From Prauserella salsuginis (GTDB lineage Bacteria > Actinomycetota > Actinomycetes > Mycobacteriales > Pseudonocardiaceae), in NCBI RefSeq assembly GCF_024648885.1, contig NZ_JANBBF010000009.1, positions 806,001-870,000 of the forward strand: a stretch of 64,000 nucleotides of DNA, read 5' to 3'. Of the stretch, positions 11,008-19,846 are shown one piece after another. Both the position numbers and the translations under genes were made by a program. Every line of letters begins with the position of its first letter. Within the stretch, counting starts at the first letter, position 1. Below the pieces are notes generated by a model. It did not search any database. It was not told the origin of the DNA and was given only the letters and a program-made list of their open reading frames with translations.

Positions 11008-11754
11008 ATGACCGAAACACCGCAACCGCGCGTCATCGCGCACCCGGTCAGGCTCGACGACCTGATCGACGCCATCAAAACCGCACGCACCGACGTGCTC
11101 GACCAGCTCTCCGACGCCGTCCTCGCCGGACAGCACCTCGGCGAGATCGCCGACCATCTGATCGGGCACTTCGTCGACCAGGCCCGTCGCGCAGGCGCCT
11201 CGTGGACCGACATCGGCCAGAGCATGGGTGTCAGCAAACAGGCCGCCCAGAAGCGATTCGTCGCGAAGGGGGACGAGGTGCTCGACCCCAACGAAGGCTT
11301 CTCGCGATTCACCCCGCGTGCCAGGAACGCCGTCATGGCGGCCGGTGACGTTGCCCGCGAGCACCGCCACTCCGTGATCACACCCGTCCATCTCGTGCTC
11401 GGCCTGCTCACCGAACCGGAGGCGCTGGCCGCGAAGGCGATCGCCGATCAGGGGGTGACCGACCGGTCCTTGCGGGCGGCCGCCATCGCCGCGCTGCCAG
11501 AGGACGGCGAATCCGATGACGCTCCGGACCTGCCGCCGTTCTCGGCGGAGGCGAAGAAGGCGCTCGAGCTGACCTACCGGGAAGCGCTGCGCCTCGGGCA
11601 CAACTACATCGGAACCGAGCACGTGCTGCTGGCACTGCTCGAACACGAGGGCGACGACGGCGTCCTGACCACTGCCGGCGTCGCCAAAGCCGATGTCGAA
11701 GCATTCGTCCATGCCGCGCTGGCCGTGCTCGTCGGCCAGCGGGACGGCGCGTGA
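11008..11754 (+). CDS. HTH plus double Clp-N domain protein
   Basis: 248 residues from ATG 11008. The first 90 residues hold a helix-turn-helix-like segment (GASWTDIGQSMGVSKQAAQK) in which the recognition helix is of the type found before Clp-N domains in actinobacterial proteins. Residues about 95-240 carry a Clp-N repeat pair: FTPRARNAVMAAGDVAREHR followed by ITPVHLVLGLLTE, and SAEAKKALELTYREALRLG followed by IGTEHVLLALLEHEGD. There is no AAA+ module, so it is not ClpC itself. Likely a DNA-binding protein that senses Clp clients or adaptors; that role is inference. The promoter holds two copies of a perfect inverted repeat, so autoregulation is plausible. It converges on glbO across a strong terminator. 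Confidence 0.85.
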   Translation: MTETPQPRVIAHPVRLDDLIDAIKTARTDVLDQLSDAVLAGQHLGEIADHLIGHFVDQARRAGASWTDIGQSMGVSKQAAQKRFVAKGDEVLDPNEGFSRFTPRARNAVMAAGDVAREHRHSVITPVHLVLGLLTEPEALAAKAIADQGVTDRSLRAAAIAALPEDGESDDAPDLPPFSAEAKKALELTYREALRLGHNYIGTEHVLLALLEHEGDDGVLTTAGVAKADVEAFVHAALAVLVGQRDGA

Positions 11755-11791
11755 CTCGGCCGCGCGTGACTCGGCCGCCCGAGGACGGCCG

Positions 11792-11839
11792 CTACGGGGA
11801 GGGCGCTGTGATCGCGTGATCACAGCGCCCTCCCCGTAG
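11792..11839. terminator. Bidirectional terminator, 22-bp perfect stem
   Basis: Arms at 11792-11813 and 11818-11839 are perfect reverse complements with a GCGT loop. It sits between the converging Clp-N/HTH gene and glbO, so it can serve both strands. There is no long T-run, as is common in actinobacteria. Confidence 0.93.
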
Positions 11840-11853
11840 TCGTCGGCCGACCG

Positions 11854-12267
11854 TCAGACCCAGCTGTTCATCATCGACTGGGCCGCCATCTCGAGGTAGT
11901 CCCACAGCTTCGTCCGGTACGGCTCGGGAATACCGGTCTCGTCGACGGCGATGCGCATCGCCCGCAGCCACGCGTCCCGTTCGATCGGGCCGATCTTGTA
12001 CGGCGCGTGCCGCATCCGCAGCCGCGGGTGGCCGCGCTGCTCGGAATAGGTCTGCGGACCGCCCCAGTACTGCATGAGGAACAGTCGCAGCCGGTCCTCG
12101 GCCGGGCCGAGGTCCTCCTCGGGATACAGCGGTCGCAACACCTCGTCGTCGGCGACCTCGGCGTAGAACCGCGCCACGAGTTTCCGGAACGTCTCCTCAC
12201 CGCCCACCGCGTCGTAGAACGTGCGCGGGTCGGCGGTTCCGCCGCTGGCCTCAGACACTTCGGGCAC
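11854..12267 (-). CDS. glbO: Truncated haemoglobin, group II (trHbO)
   Basis: 137 residues from ATG 12267. Haem-globin features of the group II family are visible: the B10 tyrosine in VARFYAEV, the [14 protein letters not shown] stretch, the proximal histidine in [10 protein letters not shown] (His87) and the G8 tryptophan in RDAWLRAM (Trp100). Group II globins bind O2 tightly and take part in O2/NO chemistry or peroxide handling, often near the membrane. The first 12 residues look disordered. The gene is in the glbO (Rv2470) place of the mycobacterial order. It converges with the Clp-N/HTH gene across a shared hairpin; upstream lies the MscS gene on the same strand, 50 bp away. Confidence 0.94.
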   Translation of the reverse strand: MPEVSEASGGTADPRTFYDAVGGEETFRKLVARFYAEVADDEVLRPLYPEEDLGPAEDRLRLFLMQYWGGPQTYSEQRGHPRLRMRHAPYKIGPIERDAWLRAMRIAVDETGIPEPYRTKLWDYLEMAAQSMMNSWV

Positions 12268-12317
12268 CTCGGATATCTCGAACGATGGTCGGGCTGGTCT
12301 TCATTGTCCCGGTGACG

Positions 12318-13301
12318 TCACGCGTTGTTGTTGCCGTTCTGGAACAGCCGCCGCAACGGCGGCTGGAAGCCTGCGCGCTCGAACGCGGCCATCGCGTCGG
12401 CGCGCAGCGCACGCTGGATTGCCCACTGCTTGCCGGGACGCACCTTCACGGTCAGACGCAGGAGTACTGCCTCGGGGGTCACGCTCTCGACGCCCAGCAC
12501 CGTCGGGGTCTCCAAGATGTCGGGCGCGAGGTCTTCACGTTCGGCCGACGTGGCCAGGACCTCCTTGAGCAGCGATGTGGCACGGTCCAGATCGGCGTCG
12601 TAGGCCACCGGGATGTCGACGACACCGACGGCGAAGCCCTGGCTGAAGTTGCCGACCCGGAGCACCTCGCCGTTGCGGACGTACCAGACGGTCCCGTTCA
12701 GGTCGCGCAACGTCGTGATGCGCAGCCCCACGGCCTCGACGGTGCCGACAGCCTCGCCGACATCCACGACATCGCCCACGCCGTACTGGTCCTCCATCAT
12801 CATGAAGATGCCGGACAAGAAGTCCCGGACGAGGTTCTGTGCGCCGAAACCGACGGCCACACCGACGATGCCCGCGGAGGCGATGATCGGGGCGAGGTTG
12901 ATGCCCAGCTCGCCGAGGATGAGCACGAAGGCGATCGTGTAGACGACGACCGTCGTGATCGACTTCAGCACCGAGCCGATGGTCCTGGCCCGCTGCCTGC
13001 GGCGTTCGAGGATGCCGGGGCCGATGAGGTCGGGGGCCTTCTCCTTCAGCGGCTTCAGCAGCGCCGGGACCTTGTCCTTGGCGCCGTCCTCGGGAGTGCG
13101 GGTCATTCGCTCGATGAGCCTGCGGATGACCAGGCGCACGAAGAACGCGATGATGGCGATGAGCAGGATGGTCAGCGGCTTGGCGATCAGCCAGTTCGCC
13201 GAACCGGCCAGCCATTCGTTGCCGGTGAGTTGCCAGATCTGCTGGCACCAGGTGCCCGCCTCCTGAATGCAGGACGGGGGTTCGCTGAGCAACTGGTCCA
13301 C
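12318..13301 (-). CDS. MscS-family mechanosensitive ion channel
   Basis: 327 residues from GTG 13301, chosen because GGAAGGA lies about a dozen bases upstream and homologues start close to SEPPSCIQEAGTWCQQIW; the frame stays open to 13445. There are about three membrane segments: WLIAKPLTILLIAIIAFFV, a middle one (TTVVVYTIAFVLILGELG) and the pore-lining TM3 with its Gly/Ala pattern (IASAGIVGVAVGFGAQNLV). TM3 leads into the MscS beta domain DFLSGIFMMMEDQYGVGDVV. It opens under membrane tension to release solutes at hypo-osmotic shock. The C-terminal alpha/beta domain ends in FQNGNNNA. It may share a transcript with glbO downstream (50 bp gap). Confidence 0.93.
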   Translation of the reverse strand: MDQLLSEPPSCIQEAGTWCQQIWQLTGNEWLAGSANWLIAKPLTILLIAIIAFFVRLVIRRLIERMTRTPEDGAKDKVPALLKPLKEKAPDLIGPGILERRRQRARTIGSVLKSITTVVVYTIAFVLILGELGINLAPIIASAGIVGVAVGFGAQNLVRDFLSGIFMMMEDQYGVGDVVDVGEAVGTVEAVGLRITTLRDLNGTVWYVRNGEVLRVGNFSQGFAVGVVDIPVAYDADLDRATSLLKEVLATSAEREDLAPDILETPTVLGVESVTPEAVLLRLTVKVRPGKQWAIQRALRADAMAAFERAGFQPPLRRLFQNGNNNA

Positions 13302-13503
13302 GGGGCGTGTTTTTCCTTCCGTTGCATGATCGAGGGAATGTGTGACGCCGCCCACTTCACTGATCCTGCCCGGGCGCAGGTGAGGCATGTTGACCACGTC
13401 GAATTCCACAGCCACGGTACTCGGGGCGGACACGTGCATTAACACACGTGCGTTTCAGGGGCGATGTGTGGTCGACTAGGGCAGCACCGGTGGAGGTGGT
13501 CGC

Positions 13504-14238
13504 GTGCCAGACCGACAACCGAGCCCTCACGGCGCTCACCCCCGGCAGCCGGCCGGGACGGCGTCGGAGGTCATGCTGTGCGCGCCGGCATCCGGCGTGA
13601 ACCGCGGTGGAACGGCTCCGACGGGGCCGCATCCCACCGGCCCGCCGCGCGCGGGCAGGGTTCCCCGAACGCCCGGGGCGTGGCGCTCCCGTGAGGCTGG
13701 CTCCGGTTCGTCAGGCCCCGGCTGGGGAAAGCGCCGGGTCCTGCTGCTGAACGCGACGTTCGAACCGCTGACGGCACTGCCGTTGCGCAGGGCGATCGTC
13801 CTGCTCGTCTGCGGCAAGGCCGAAGTCGTGCACGAGGATCCGTCGGGGCTCACGCTGCATGCCGCGACGATGACCGTGGACGTGCCGTCGGTGATCCGGT
13901 TGTCGAACTACGTGTGCGTTCCCTATCGCGCGCAGGTGCCGCTCACGCGTGCCGGTCTGATGCACCGAGACCGCTTCCGTTGCGCCTACTGCGGCGGCCG
14001 TGCCGAGACGATCGACCACGTCCAGCCGCGAAGCCGGGGCGGCGAACACTCGTGGGAGAACTGCGTCGCCTGCTGCGCCAAGTGCAACCATCGCAAGGCC
14101 GACAAGCTGCTCTCGGAACTCGGCTGGACCATGCGGACCATTCCCCGCGCGCCGCACGGGCCGCACTGGCGGCTGCTCGCACACGCGAAGGAAACCGACC
14201 CGCTGTGGCGGCAGTACCTCGGAGCGCCCGCAGCCTAG
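13504..14238 (+). CDS. HNH endonuclease family protein (Rv2469c type)
   Basis: 244 residues from GTG 13504. The first 75 residues are a disordered Pro/Gly/Arg-rich extension; the conserved part starts at RRVLLLNATFEPLTALPLRR. An HNH zinc/metal finger is at about residues 158-200: FRCAYCGGRAETIDHVQPRS, then ENCVACCAKCNHRKADKLL, giving two CxxC pairs and the catalytic DH. This family is widespread in actinobacteria as a stand-alone gene, and its cellular target is not known. The true start could be further downstream because the N-terminal extension is poorly constrained. It has no restriction partner here. Confidence 0.87.
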   Translation: MPDRQPSPHGAHPRQPAGTASEVMLCAPASGVNRGGTAPTGPHPTGPPRAGRVPRTPGAWRSREAGSGSSGPGWGKRRVLLLNATFEPLTALPLRRAIVLLVCGKAEVVHEDPSGLTLHAATMTVDVPSVIRLSNYVCVPYRAQVPLTRAGLMHRDRFRCAYCGGRAETIDHVQPRSRGGEHSWENCVACCAKCNHRKADKLLSELGWTMRTIPRAPHGPHWRLLAHAKETDPLWRQYLGAPAA

Positions 14239-14732
14239 CGCGTTCCGCCACCACGCGTCCGCATCCGCAATGGCGCGGTCTGCAACGGCGCGCGTGGCAG
14301 CACCTCACCGGCCCTCGTTCCGAGGTCGGTCGACTCTCGCGGCCGGTCCACCACGGCGGAGCGCTGCGGACGACGGTGTCCGAGCGCGACATGCAGCCGT
14401 GATGCTCCGGCCGAGTGTTGTCGGGCGTCCGGCCTCGGGCACCCGTGGGCACCGGGACGACCTTCACTGCCGAGTCGTGCCCGCCGGACAACGCACGCCG
14501 GCGGAACCGAACTCGCCGCGCAGGCATGCCAGCCTTCCGGCCGCACGTGACGTCCTTACCTGCGGAACAGCCCCGAGGAAACAGCGCCCGCGGAACGGCG
14601 CTCTTGAGACGTCGCCCAGGAGAACGCCGCTCGCGGAGGCGTGGACGGTCACGGGTGTCGGTAGCCGATGGAACTTTCGTCGGGAGCGTCGCCGGAAACG
14701 GAACGCCGAGGCGGTGTTCCGGGTCGTACCGA
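14239..14732. other. Gene-poor interval, 494 bp
   Basis: Open frames here have no ribosome binding site, no recognisable family and overlap each other on both strands. I see no gene, RNA or repeat that I can support. It separates the HNH gene from the 3' end of the hexapeptide-repeat gene, so it may hold termination signals for both. Confidence 0.5.
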
Positions 14733-15206
14733 TCAGACGGTGACGCGGGTGCCCATGGTGGCGTCGGTGTCCATCGTCACCCGGGTGCCACGGGTGACGC
14801 GCGTGCCCATGGTGACGCGGGTGCCGGAGGTGACCCGGGTGCCACGGGTGACGCGGGTGCCCATGGTGGCGTCGGTGTCCATCGTGACCCGGGTACCGCG
14901 GGTGACGCGCGTGCCCATGGTGACGCGGGTGCCGGAGGTGACCCGGGTGCCACGGGTGACGCGGGTGCCCATGGTGGCGTCGGTGTCCATCGTGACCCGA
15001 GTACCCCGAGTCACACGCGTGCCCATCGTGACGCGCGTGCCGCGGGTCACTCGTGTACCGCGCGTGACGCGCGTGCCTGCCGTCACTCGGGTGCCACAGG
15101 TGACGCGGGTACCGCGCGTGACTCGCGTTCCGAGCTCTGCGGGGCGGGCGGCGTCGGACGACGTCGCGTTGTCGCTCGTCGCGGCGGGGCTCAGGACGTG
15201 AAGCAT
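14733..15206 (-). CDS. GTRVTx hexapeptide-repeat protein, unknown function
   Basis: 157 residues from ATG 15206, with AGGAGG six bases upstream of the start and a good promoter further up. A 25-residue N-terminal segment (MLHVLSPAATSDNATSSDAA then RPAEL) is followed by 22 uninterrupted hexapeptides: nineteen GTRVTx, where x is R, M, S, C, A or V, and three DTDATM. The pattern of Thr at positions 2 and 5, Val at 4 and a Gly turn every six residues is what a beta-solenoid or amyloid-like fibre would show; this is inference. The protein is strongly basic with no signal peptide or membrane segment. The opposite strand is also open (VTRVPx repeats) but lacks a ribosome binding site. I know no family that matches. 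Confidence 0.7.
   Translation of the reverse strand: MLHVLSPAATSDNATSSDAARPAELGTRVTRGTRVTCGTRVTAGTRVTRGTRVTRGTRVTMGTRVTRGTRVTMDTDATMGTRVTRGTRVTSGTRVTMGTRVTRGTRVTMDTDATMGTRVTRGTRVTSGTRVTMGTRVTRGTRVTMDTDATMGTRVTV
14736..15131 (-). repeat. 18-bp tandem repeat (22 units) in 108-bp higher-order blocks
   Basis: Twenty-two 18-bp units read as GTRVTx on the minus strand. On top of this there is a 108-bp period (six units): near-identical blocks begin at 14740, 14848 and 14956, each with the same odd DTDATM unit. The part nearest the start codon (about 15020-15131) is more diverged. This shows growth by block duplication from the 3' end of the gene. There are no unique spacers, so it is not a CRISPR array. 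Confidence 0.95.
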
Positions 15207-15265
15207 GTGGGCCTCCTGTGACAGGCGGAAGTCAGTGGGGTTGGGAACGTCGGGGCGCAAGAACC

Positions 15266-15307
15266 CGTACGTGTGAAAAACGTACGAGGGTCCCTGACCC
15301 CTGACAA
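15266..15307 (-). promoter_or_regulatory. Promoter and possible operators of the hexapeptide-repeat gene
   Basis: Reading the minus strand, TTGTCA (15307-15302) and TACGTT (15284-15279) are 17 bp apart, a good sigma-A-type pair about 65-70 bp upstream of the ATG. Two CGTACG palindromes (15281-15286 and 15266-15271) overlap and follow the -10, and a GGGTC-CCT-GACCC inverted repeat (15288-15300) lies between -35 and -10. These are placed where a repressor would act. Confidence 0.6.
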
Positions 15308-15500
15308 GCACGATGCGCCCGGTGAGTCCGGGTGTACGTCGAGTTGCAACCGTCTGCCAGTGGCGCTTCGGCTCAACGTGCCATTACGTCTCCGGCAAGC
15401 GGCGGACGGTGGTTGAGATGCGGCGAGCGGCACAGGTCAGTGCGGCGTGGCGGAGGCTCCAGGTGGTCGCACCTGCGGGCCGGTCGGATACCCTGCGCTC

Positions 15501-15722
15501 GTGAGCATCCTCGAGACGACCCTGGTCTTCGTGGTGATCCCGCTCGCCATCTGCGGCGTATTCGCCCTGGTCACCCTGCGTTCGAAGTTCGCAGGGCGGC
15601 CACGGTATCGCCCGGGGCAGGAATGGGACCACCCTGCGACATGGTGGAGTGCCAACCCGGTCAGCGCCGGTACGTCCGGCAAACCCTCGACGGACCGAGG
15701 AGGTGCCCGTGGGAACTGGTGA
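15501..15722 (+). CDS. ctaJ: CtaJ-like subunit of the aa3 cytochrome oxidase supercomplex
   Basis: 73 residues from GTG 15501. One N-terminal membrane helix (ILETTLVFVVIPLAICGVFA, about residues 3-25) is followed by the short conserved motif RPRYRPGQEWDHPATWWSANP. This layout and the YRPGQEW motif match the small actinobacterial subunit CtaJ found in the mycobacterial III2IV2 respiratory supercomplex, as I remember it. The last 20 residues look disordered. The gene overlaps the DUF5130 gene by 14 bp, so the two are co-transcribed and probably translationally coupled. It sits beside pepN, as in Mycobacterium. The assignment rests on the short motif and gene order. Confidence 0.65.
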   Translation: MSILETTLVFVVIPLAICGVFALVTLRSKFAGRPRYRPGQEWDHPATWWSANPVSAGTSGKPSTDRGGARGNW

Positions 15723-16209
15723 ACTGGTCCACGACCGTGACGCCGCCGCGGTCGACCCGGCCGAGTTGCCGTACGGCGCCGCTGTTACGGAAAGCGGGCG
15801 TATCTCGCGCGCCCAGGAGTACGTACCCGCTGCTCCGAACGGCCCATTCACGACACAACAGCTGAGCCGTATCGACGAGGCGCTCGCGCTGGCGACGCGT
15901 GACACGGGTATCGACTTCAGCATCTACCTCGGCTCACTGGGCGCCGAGGACTCGCGCGCGGCCGCCGAGCAGCTGCACGACCGGCTCGGCACGCGGGGCG
16001 ACGACGCCGTGCTGATCGCCGTGTCGCCGGGTGAACGGGTCGTCGAGATCGTCACGGGCGCGAACACGACGCAGCGCGTGCCCGATCGTGCCGTGAAGCT
16101 GGCCGTCATGAGCATGGTCGCCTCGTTCAAGGAAGGCGATCTGACCGGCGGCTTCGTCAGCGGCCTGCGCATGATGGCCGACCAGGCGGGTAGCCGCCCC
16201 ACCCACTGA
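15709..16209 (+). CDS. DUF5130 (TPM-like) domain protein
   Basis: 166 residues from GTG 15709, chosen because GAGGAGG at 15697-15703 is spaced 5 bases upstream. The first 45 residues are hydrophilic, then comes a TPM/DUF5130-like alpha/beta fold: FTTQQLSRIDEALALATRDT, FSIYLGSLGAEDSRAAAEQL, DAVLIAVSPGERVVEIVTG and a helical end rich in Met. No signal peptide. The family is actinobacterial with no proven biochemical role; TPM relatives are linked to respiratory complex assembly and photosystem repair. That fits the overlap with the oxidase subunit gene just upstream. Converges with pepN across a strong hairpin. Confidence 0.78.
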   Translation: MGTGELVHDRDAAAVDPAELPYGAAVTESGRISRAQEYVPAAPNGPFTTQQLSRIDEALALATRDTGIDFSIYLGSLGAEDSRAAAEQLHDRLGTRGDDAVLIAVSPGERVVEIVTGANTTQRVPDRAVKLAVMSMVASFKEGDLTGGFVSGLRMMADQAGSRPTH

Positions 16210-16267
16210 CGGCCGACGCCGGAGGGCGACACCGCGCGCGGTGTTGACCACTCAGCACAGCCAAACC

Positions 16268-16306
16268 CAACGCCCCGGCACCGATCAGTTCGGTGCCGGG
16301 GCGTTG
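16268..16306. terminator. Bidirectional terminator between DUF5130 gene and pepN
   Basis: Perfect 17-bp arms at 16268-16284 and 16290-16306 around a TCAGT loop. Located between two converging genes, so it can end both transcripts. Confidence 0.93.
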
Positions 16307-16375
16307 TGCTGGGAGGATCCGCGTCCTGTTGCCCGACGCGTCGTGGTGTCGGGGCGTCGTGGTGTCGGGCCGGCC

Positions 16376-18952
16376 TCAGCTCTCGTCGAACTCCCGGGCC
16401 GCGAGCGCGCGCACGACCCCGGCGCGGCCCTCGGAGACGAGCCTGCGCAGCGCGGGCGAGTGCTCGCCCTCCAGCCACGCGTCGGCCGCGGCGATGCACT
16501 CGCGCGTGACCGACCACGACGGATACAGGCCCACCACCGTCGGCTGAGCGGCCTCACTGGAACGGCGCGTCCACACGTCGTCGATCGTGGCGAAATACGT
16601 GTCGACGTAGCCCTCGAGCAGATGCTTCTGTCCCGGGTGGGAGAAGCCGGTGATGATGGCCTCGTTGACCGCGTTGGGCAGCTCGTCGTCGTGGACCGCG
16701 CGCTCCCAGGCCTCCGCCTTGGCCTCGGCCGTCGGCCGCAGCGCACGGGCACGCTCGGCGTGGCGGCGGCCCGTCGCGGTGTCGTCCCGCTCGTGTTCGG
16801 CCGCGATCTCCGCTTCGTCCGCCCGGCCGTGGGCGACCAGCGCGTGCAACAGCCGCCACCGCAGGTCGGTGTCGACGACCAGGCCTTCCAGGGTCGCCGA
16901 GCCGTCGAACCAGCCCGCCAGTACCGACAGGGTCTGTTCGTCGAGCACGGCCGCGGTCAGCGCGTTGACGAACGCCAGCTGATGATCTGACCCCGCCTCG
17001 GCGGTGCGTGCCAGTTCGAGCAGCCGTGCGGTGAACGCGGGCCAGCCCTCCTGCTGCGCCCACGTGGGTTCGGCGTAGGAGTTCAGCGCCGTCTGGGCCT
17101 GCATCAGCAGTCGCTGGACGACGCCGACCTCGGTCTCCGCGCCGATACCGCGCTGCACGAGCGTGACGAAGTCGCGGGCCTTGAGCTCGGCCTCCCGCGT
17201 CATCTCCCACGCGGCCGACCAGCACAGCGTTCGGGGGAGCGGGTCGGTGATCTCGCCGATCCGGTCGATCAGCGTCACCAGCGACTCGTTGTCCAGCCGC
17301 ATCGTGCAGTAGGTGAGGTCGTCGTCGTTGACCAGCACGAGCTTGCCGCGGTCGGCGCCCACCAGGTCGGGCACCTCCGTGCGGTCGCCGTCGATGTCGA
17401 GTTCGACGCGCTTGGTGCGCACCAGCTTGCCGTCGACGTCGTCGTAGATGCCGACGGCGGCGCGGTGGGTCCGCAACTCTCCTGCACCCGGTTTGGCTCC
17501 GCCCTGCAGGACGGCGAAGGAGGTGAACCTGCCGTCGGCGCCGGTTTCGAACGCCGGGCGGAGCGAGTTCAGCCCCGTTGTCTCGAGCCACTGGGCGCTC
17601 CACCACGACAGGTCGCGGCCGGACGCCTCCTCGAGGGCGGCGAGCAGGTCGGCCAGCGTCGCGTTGCCCCACGCGTGACGGTCGAAGTACACCTTCAACC
17701 CCGACAAGAAGTTGTCCTGCCCGACGTAGGCGACGAGCTGCTTGAGCACGCTCGCGCCCTTGGCGTAGGTGATGCCGTCGAAGTTCACCTCGACCGCCTG
17801 CAGGTCGACCATGTCGGCGGCGATCGGGTGCGTGGAGGGAAGCTGGTCCTGCCGGTAGGCCCACGACTTCTCGATGTTGGCGAAGCTCGTCCACGCGCCG
17901 GTGTACTCGGTCGCTTCGGCCTGTGCGAGGACACTGGCGAACGTCGCGAACGACTCGTTCAGCCACAGGTCGTCCCACCAGCGCATGGTGACGAGATCGC
18001 CGAACCACATGTGCGCCATCTCGTGCAGCAGCGTCTCGGCGCGACGCTCGTAGGAATAGCGGGTGACGCGGCTACGGAAGACGTAGTCCTCCCGGAACGT
18101 CACCGCGCCCGCGTTCTCCATCGCACCCGCGTTGAACTCCGGCACGAACAGCTGGTCGTACTTCGAGAACGGGTAGGCCACACCGAAGTTGCGGTGGTAG
18201 AAGCCGAAGCCCTGTTTCGTCTCGCTGAAGAGTCGGTCGGCGTCCATGTACTCGGCCAGCGAGGCGCGGCAGTAGATGCCGAGCGGAATGGTGCCGTTCT
18301 CGTCGCGGTACTCGTCGCGCCACTCGGCGTACGGGCCTGCCACGAGCGCCACCAGGTACGTCGAGATGCGCTCGGACTCGGCGAACACGAGCCGCACCGC
18401 ACCCTCGGGTGTCTCCGACTCGGATTCGACGCGCGCGTTGGAGACGACCTTCCAGCCCTTCGGGGCGATCACGGTGAGCCGGTACGTCGCCTTGAGGTCC
18501 GGCTGGTCGAAGCACGCGAACATGCGCTTGGCGTCGGCCGTCTCGAACTGTGAGTACAGGTACACCGACTCGTCCACCGGGTCGACGAAGCGGTGCAGCC
18601 CTTCACCGGTGTTCATGTACCGGCAGTCGGCCTCGATCGTGAGCTCGTTCGTCTCCGCGAGGTCCGGAAGGGCGAGGCCGTCGTCCTCGACGTACCCGTC
18701 GACCGGGAGCGGCGTGCCGTTGAGCGTCGCGGAACGCACACCCTCGGCGACGATGTCCACCCAGGACTCCGCCCCGGGAGTGGCGGCGGCGAAGGTGATC
18801 GTGGTCCTGGAGTCGAACGTCTTCTCGCCGGGGCGGCCCTGGCCGTCGGTGAGGTCGAGAAGGATGTCGTAGGACTGGACGTCGAGCAGGTCGGCGCGCT
18901 GCTGGGCAGCGTCCCGAGTCAGGTTGGGGGCGGGCACGGACACCTCGGTCAT
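16376..18952 (-). CDS. pepN: Aminopeptidase N (M1 zinc metallopeptidase)
   Basis: 858 residues from ATG 18952, usual length for actinobacterial PepN. The M1 signatures are present: the exopeptidase motif [12 protein letters not shown] near residue 272, the zinc motif [13 protein letters not shown] near residue 308 with the second Glu in LWLNESFA, and the catalytic tyrosine region after it. The C-terminal half is the helical ERAP1-like domain. It removes N-terminal residues from peptides in the cytoplasm and would act downstream of Clp proteolysis. Its start lies about 275 bp from the divergent DsbA-like gene. Same place as Rv2467 in M. tuberculosis. Confidence 0.96.
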   Translation of the reverse strand: MTEVSVPAPNLTRDAAQQRADLLDVQSYDILLDLTDGQGRPGEKTFDSRTTITFAAATPGAESWVDIVAEGVRSATLNGTPLPVDGYVEDDGLALPDLAETNELTIEADCRYMNTGEGLHRFVDPVDESVYLYSQFETADAKRMFACFDQPDLKATYRLTVIAPKGWKVVSNARVESESETPEGAVRLVFAESERISTYLVALVAGPYAEWRDEYRDENGTIPLGIYCRASLAEYMDADRLFSETKQGFGFYHRNFGVAYPFSKYDQLFVPEFNAGAMENAGAVTFREDYVFRSRVTRYSYERRAETLLHEMAHMWFGDLVTMRWWDDLWLNESFATFASVLAQAEATEYTGAWTSFANIEKSWAYRQDQLPSTHPIAADMVDLQAVEVNFDGITYAKGASVLKQLVAYVGQDNFLSGLKVYFDRHAWGNATLADLLAALEEASGRDLSWWSAQWLETTGLNSLRPAFETGADGRFTSFAVLQGGAKPGAGELRTHRAAVGIYDDVDGKLVRTKRVELDIDGDRTEVPDLVGADRGKLVLVNDDDLTYCTMRLDNESLVTLIDRIGEITDPLPRTLCWSAAWEMTREAELKARDFVTLVQRGIGAETEVGVVQRLLMQAQTALNSYAEPTWAQQEGWPAFTARLLELARTAEAGSDHQLAFVNALTAAVLDEQTLSVLAGWFDGSATLEGLVVDTDLRWRLLHALVAHGRADEAEIAAEHERDDTATGRRHAERARALRPTAEAKAEAWERAVHDDELPNAVNEAIITGFSHPGQKHLLEGYVDTYFATIDDVWTRRSSEAAQPTVVGLYPSWSVTRECIAAADAWLEGEHSPALRRLVSEGRAGVVRALAAREFDES

Positions 18953-19227
18953 CGATCGTGGGCGGACAACAGGACGTTCGCCGATCCAATCATGGCCACT
19001 GCTCCGCCCGCACGGGGAATCGCCTCACTCGGCGCCCAGGGCGGTGTCCCCGCACGGGGAGACGCGGCGGACCGGCGCCTCGGCGGCCGCCTCCTGTGCC
19101 GCGCGTACCTGCCCGTACGGAACGGTTCGGTCAGGCCGTGGGAACGATCCGCCGGCCGGGGAACAACATCCGTGCCGGCGGTGTTGGCCGGGATAGATCC
19201 GACCAGGCCGAGCGAGGAGCAACGTTC

Positions 19228-19839
19228 ATGACCGAGTCCCGCACCCGCGTCGACTTCTACTTCGACCCGATCTGCCCGTTCGCGTGGATCACCTCGCGCT
19301 GGATTCTCGAGGTCGAGAAGCACCGGGACATCGACCTCAACTTCCGCGTGATGAGCCTGGCCCTGCTGAACTCCGGGCGCGAGCTGGGCGACGAGTACGT
19401 CGAGCTGATGAAGAAGGCGTGGGGCCCGGTGCGCGTTGCCGTCGCACTCGCCCAGCAGCAGGGTGAACAGGTGCTGCGCGACTACTACTCGGCCTTCGGC
19501 ACGCGTTACCACAACCAGGACAACAAGGACATCGACCTGGTGCTGAAGGAGGCGCTCGCCGAGGTGTCGGCACCGGCCGAGCTGCTGGACGCGGCCACGT
19601 CGACCGACTACGACGAGGCGTTGCGCAAGAGTCATCACGAGGGCATGGACCCGGTGGGCATGGATGTCGGCACGCCGACGCTGCACGTGGACGGCGTCGC
19701 GTTCTTCGGCCCGGTGCTCTCCTCCATTCCGCGTGGCGAGGACGCGGTGAAGCTGTTCGACGGCGCCGTCGCGATGGCGAGCTACCCGGACTTCTACGAA
19801 CTCAAGCGCACCCGCACCGGTGAGCTGAACTTCGACTGA
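19228..19839 (+). CDS. DsbA-family oxidoreductase, Rv2466c-like, with single-cysteine active site
   Basis: 203 residues from ATG 19228, with AGCGAGGAG upstream. Thioredoxin-like DsbA fold with helical insert: [18 protein letters not shown] at the N-terminus, [16 protein letters not shown], then the conserved [20 protein letters not shown] containing the cis-Pro loop, and a [12 protein letters not shown] end. The family member Rv2466c is a mycothiol-dependent reductase with CPWC at the active site. Here the motif is CPFA: Cys16 is kept and the resolving cysteine is Ala19. It should work through a mixed disulfide with mycothiol rather than an internal disulfide. Cytoplasmic (no signal peptide). 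Gene order pepN - DsbA-like - rpiB - nei is conserved. Confidence 0.9.
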   Translation: MTESRTRVDFYFDPICPFAWITSRWILEVEKHRDIDLNFRVMSLALLNSGRELGDEYVELMKKAWGPVRVAVALAQQQGEQVLRDYYSAFGTRYHNQDNKDIDLVLKEALAEVSAPAELLDAATSTDYDEALRKSHHEGMDPVGMDVGTPTLHVDGVAFFGPVLSSIPRGEDAVKLFDGAVAMASYPDFYELKRTRTGELNFD

Positions 19840-19846
19840 CACCTGG

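Noticed and set aside
14239-14732. Small genes between HNH and the repeat gene
   Set aside because: Several overlapping frames on both strands, none with a ribosome binding site or recognisable product.
14736-15131. CRISPR array
   Set aside because: Units are contiguous without unique spacers and are a multiple of 3 in phase with a coding frame; no cas gene is near.
14668-15201. A plus-strand gene coding for VTRVPx repeats
   Set aside because: No ribosome binding site or promoter, while the minus strand has AGGAGG at the right distance and a TTGTCA/TACGTT promoter. Both frames are open only because of the repeat.
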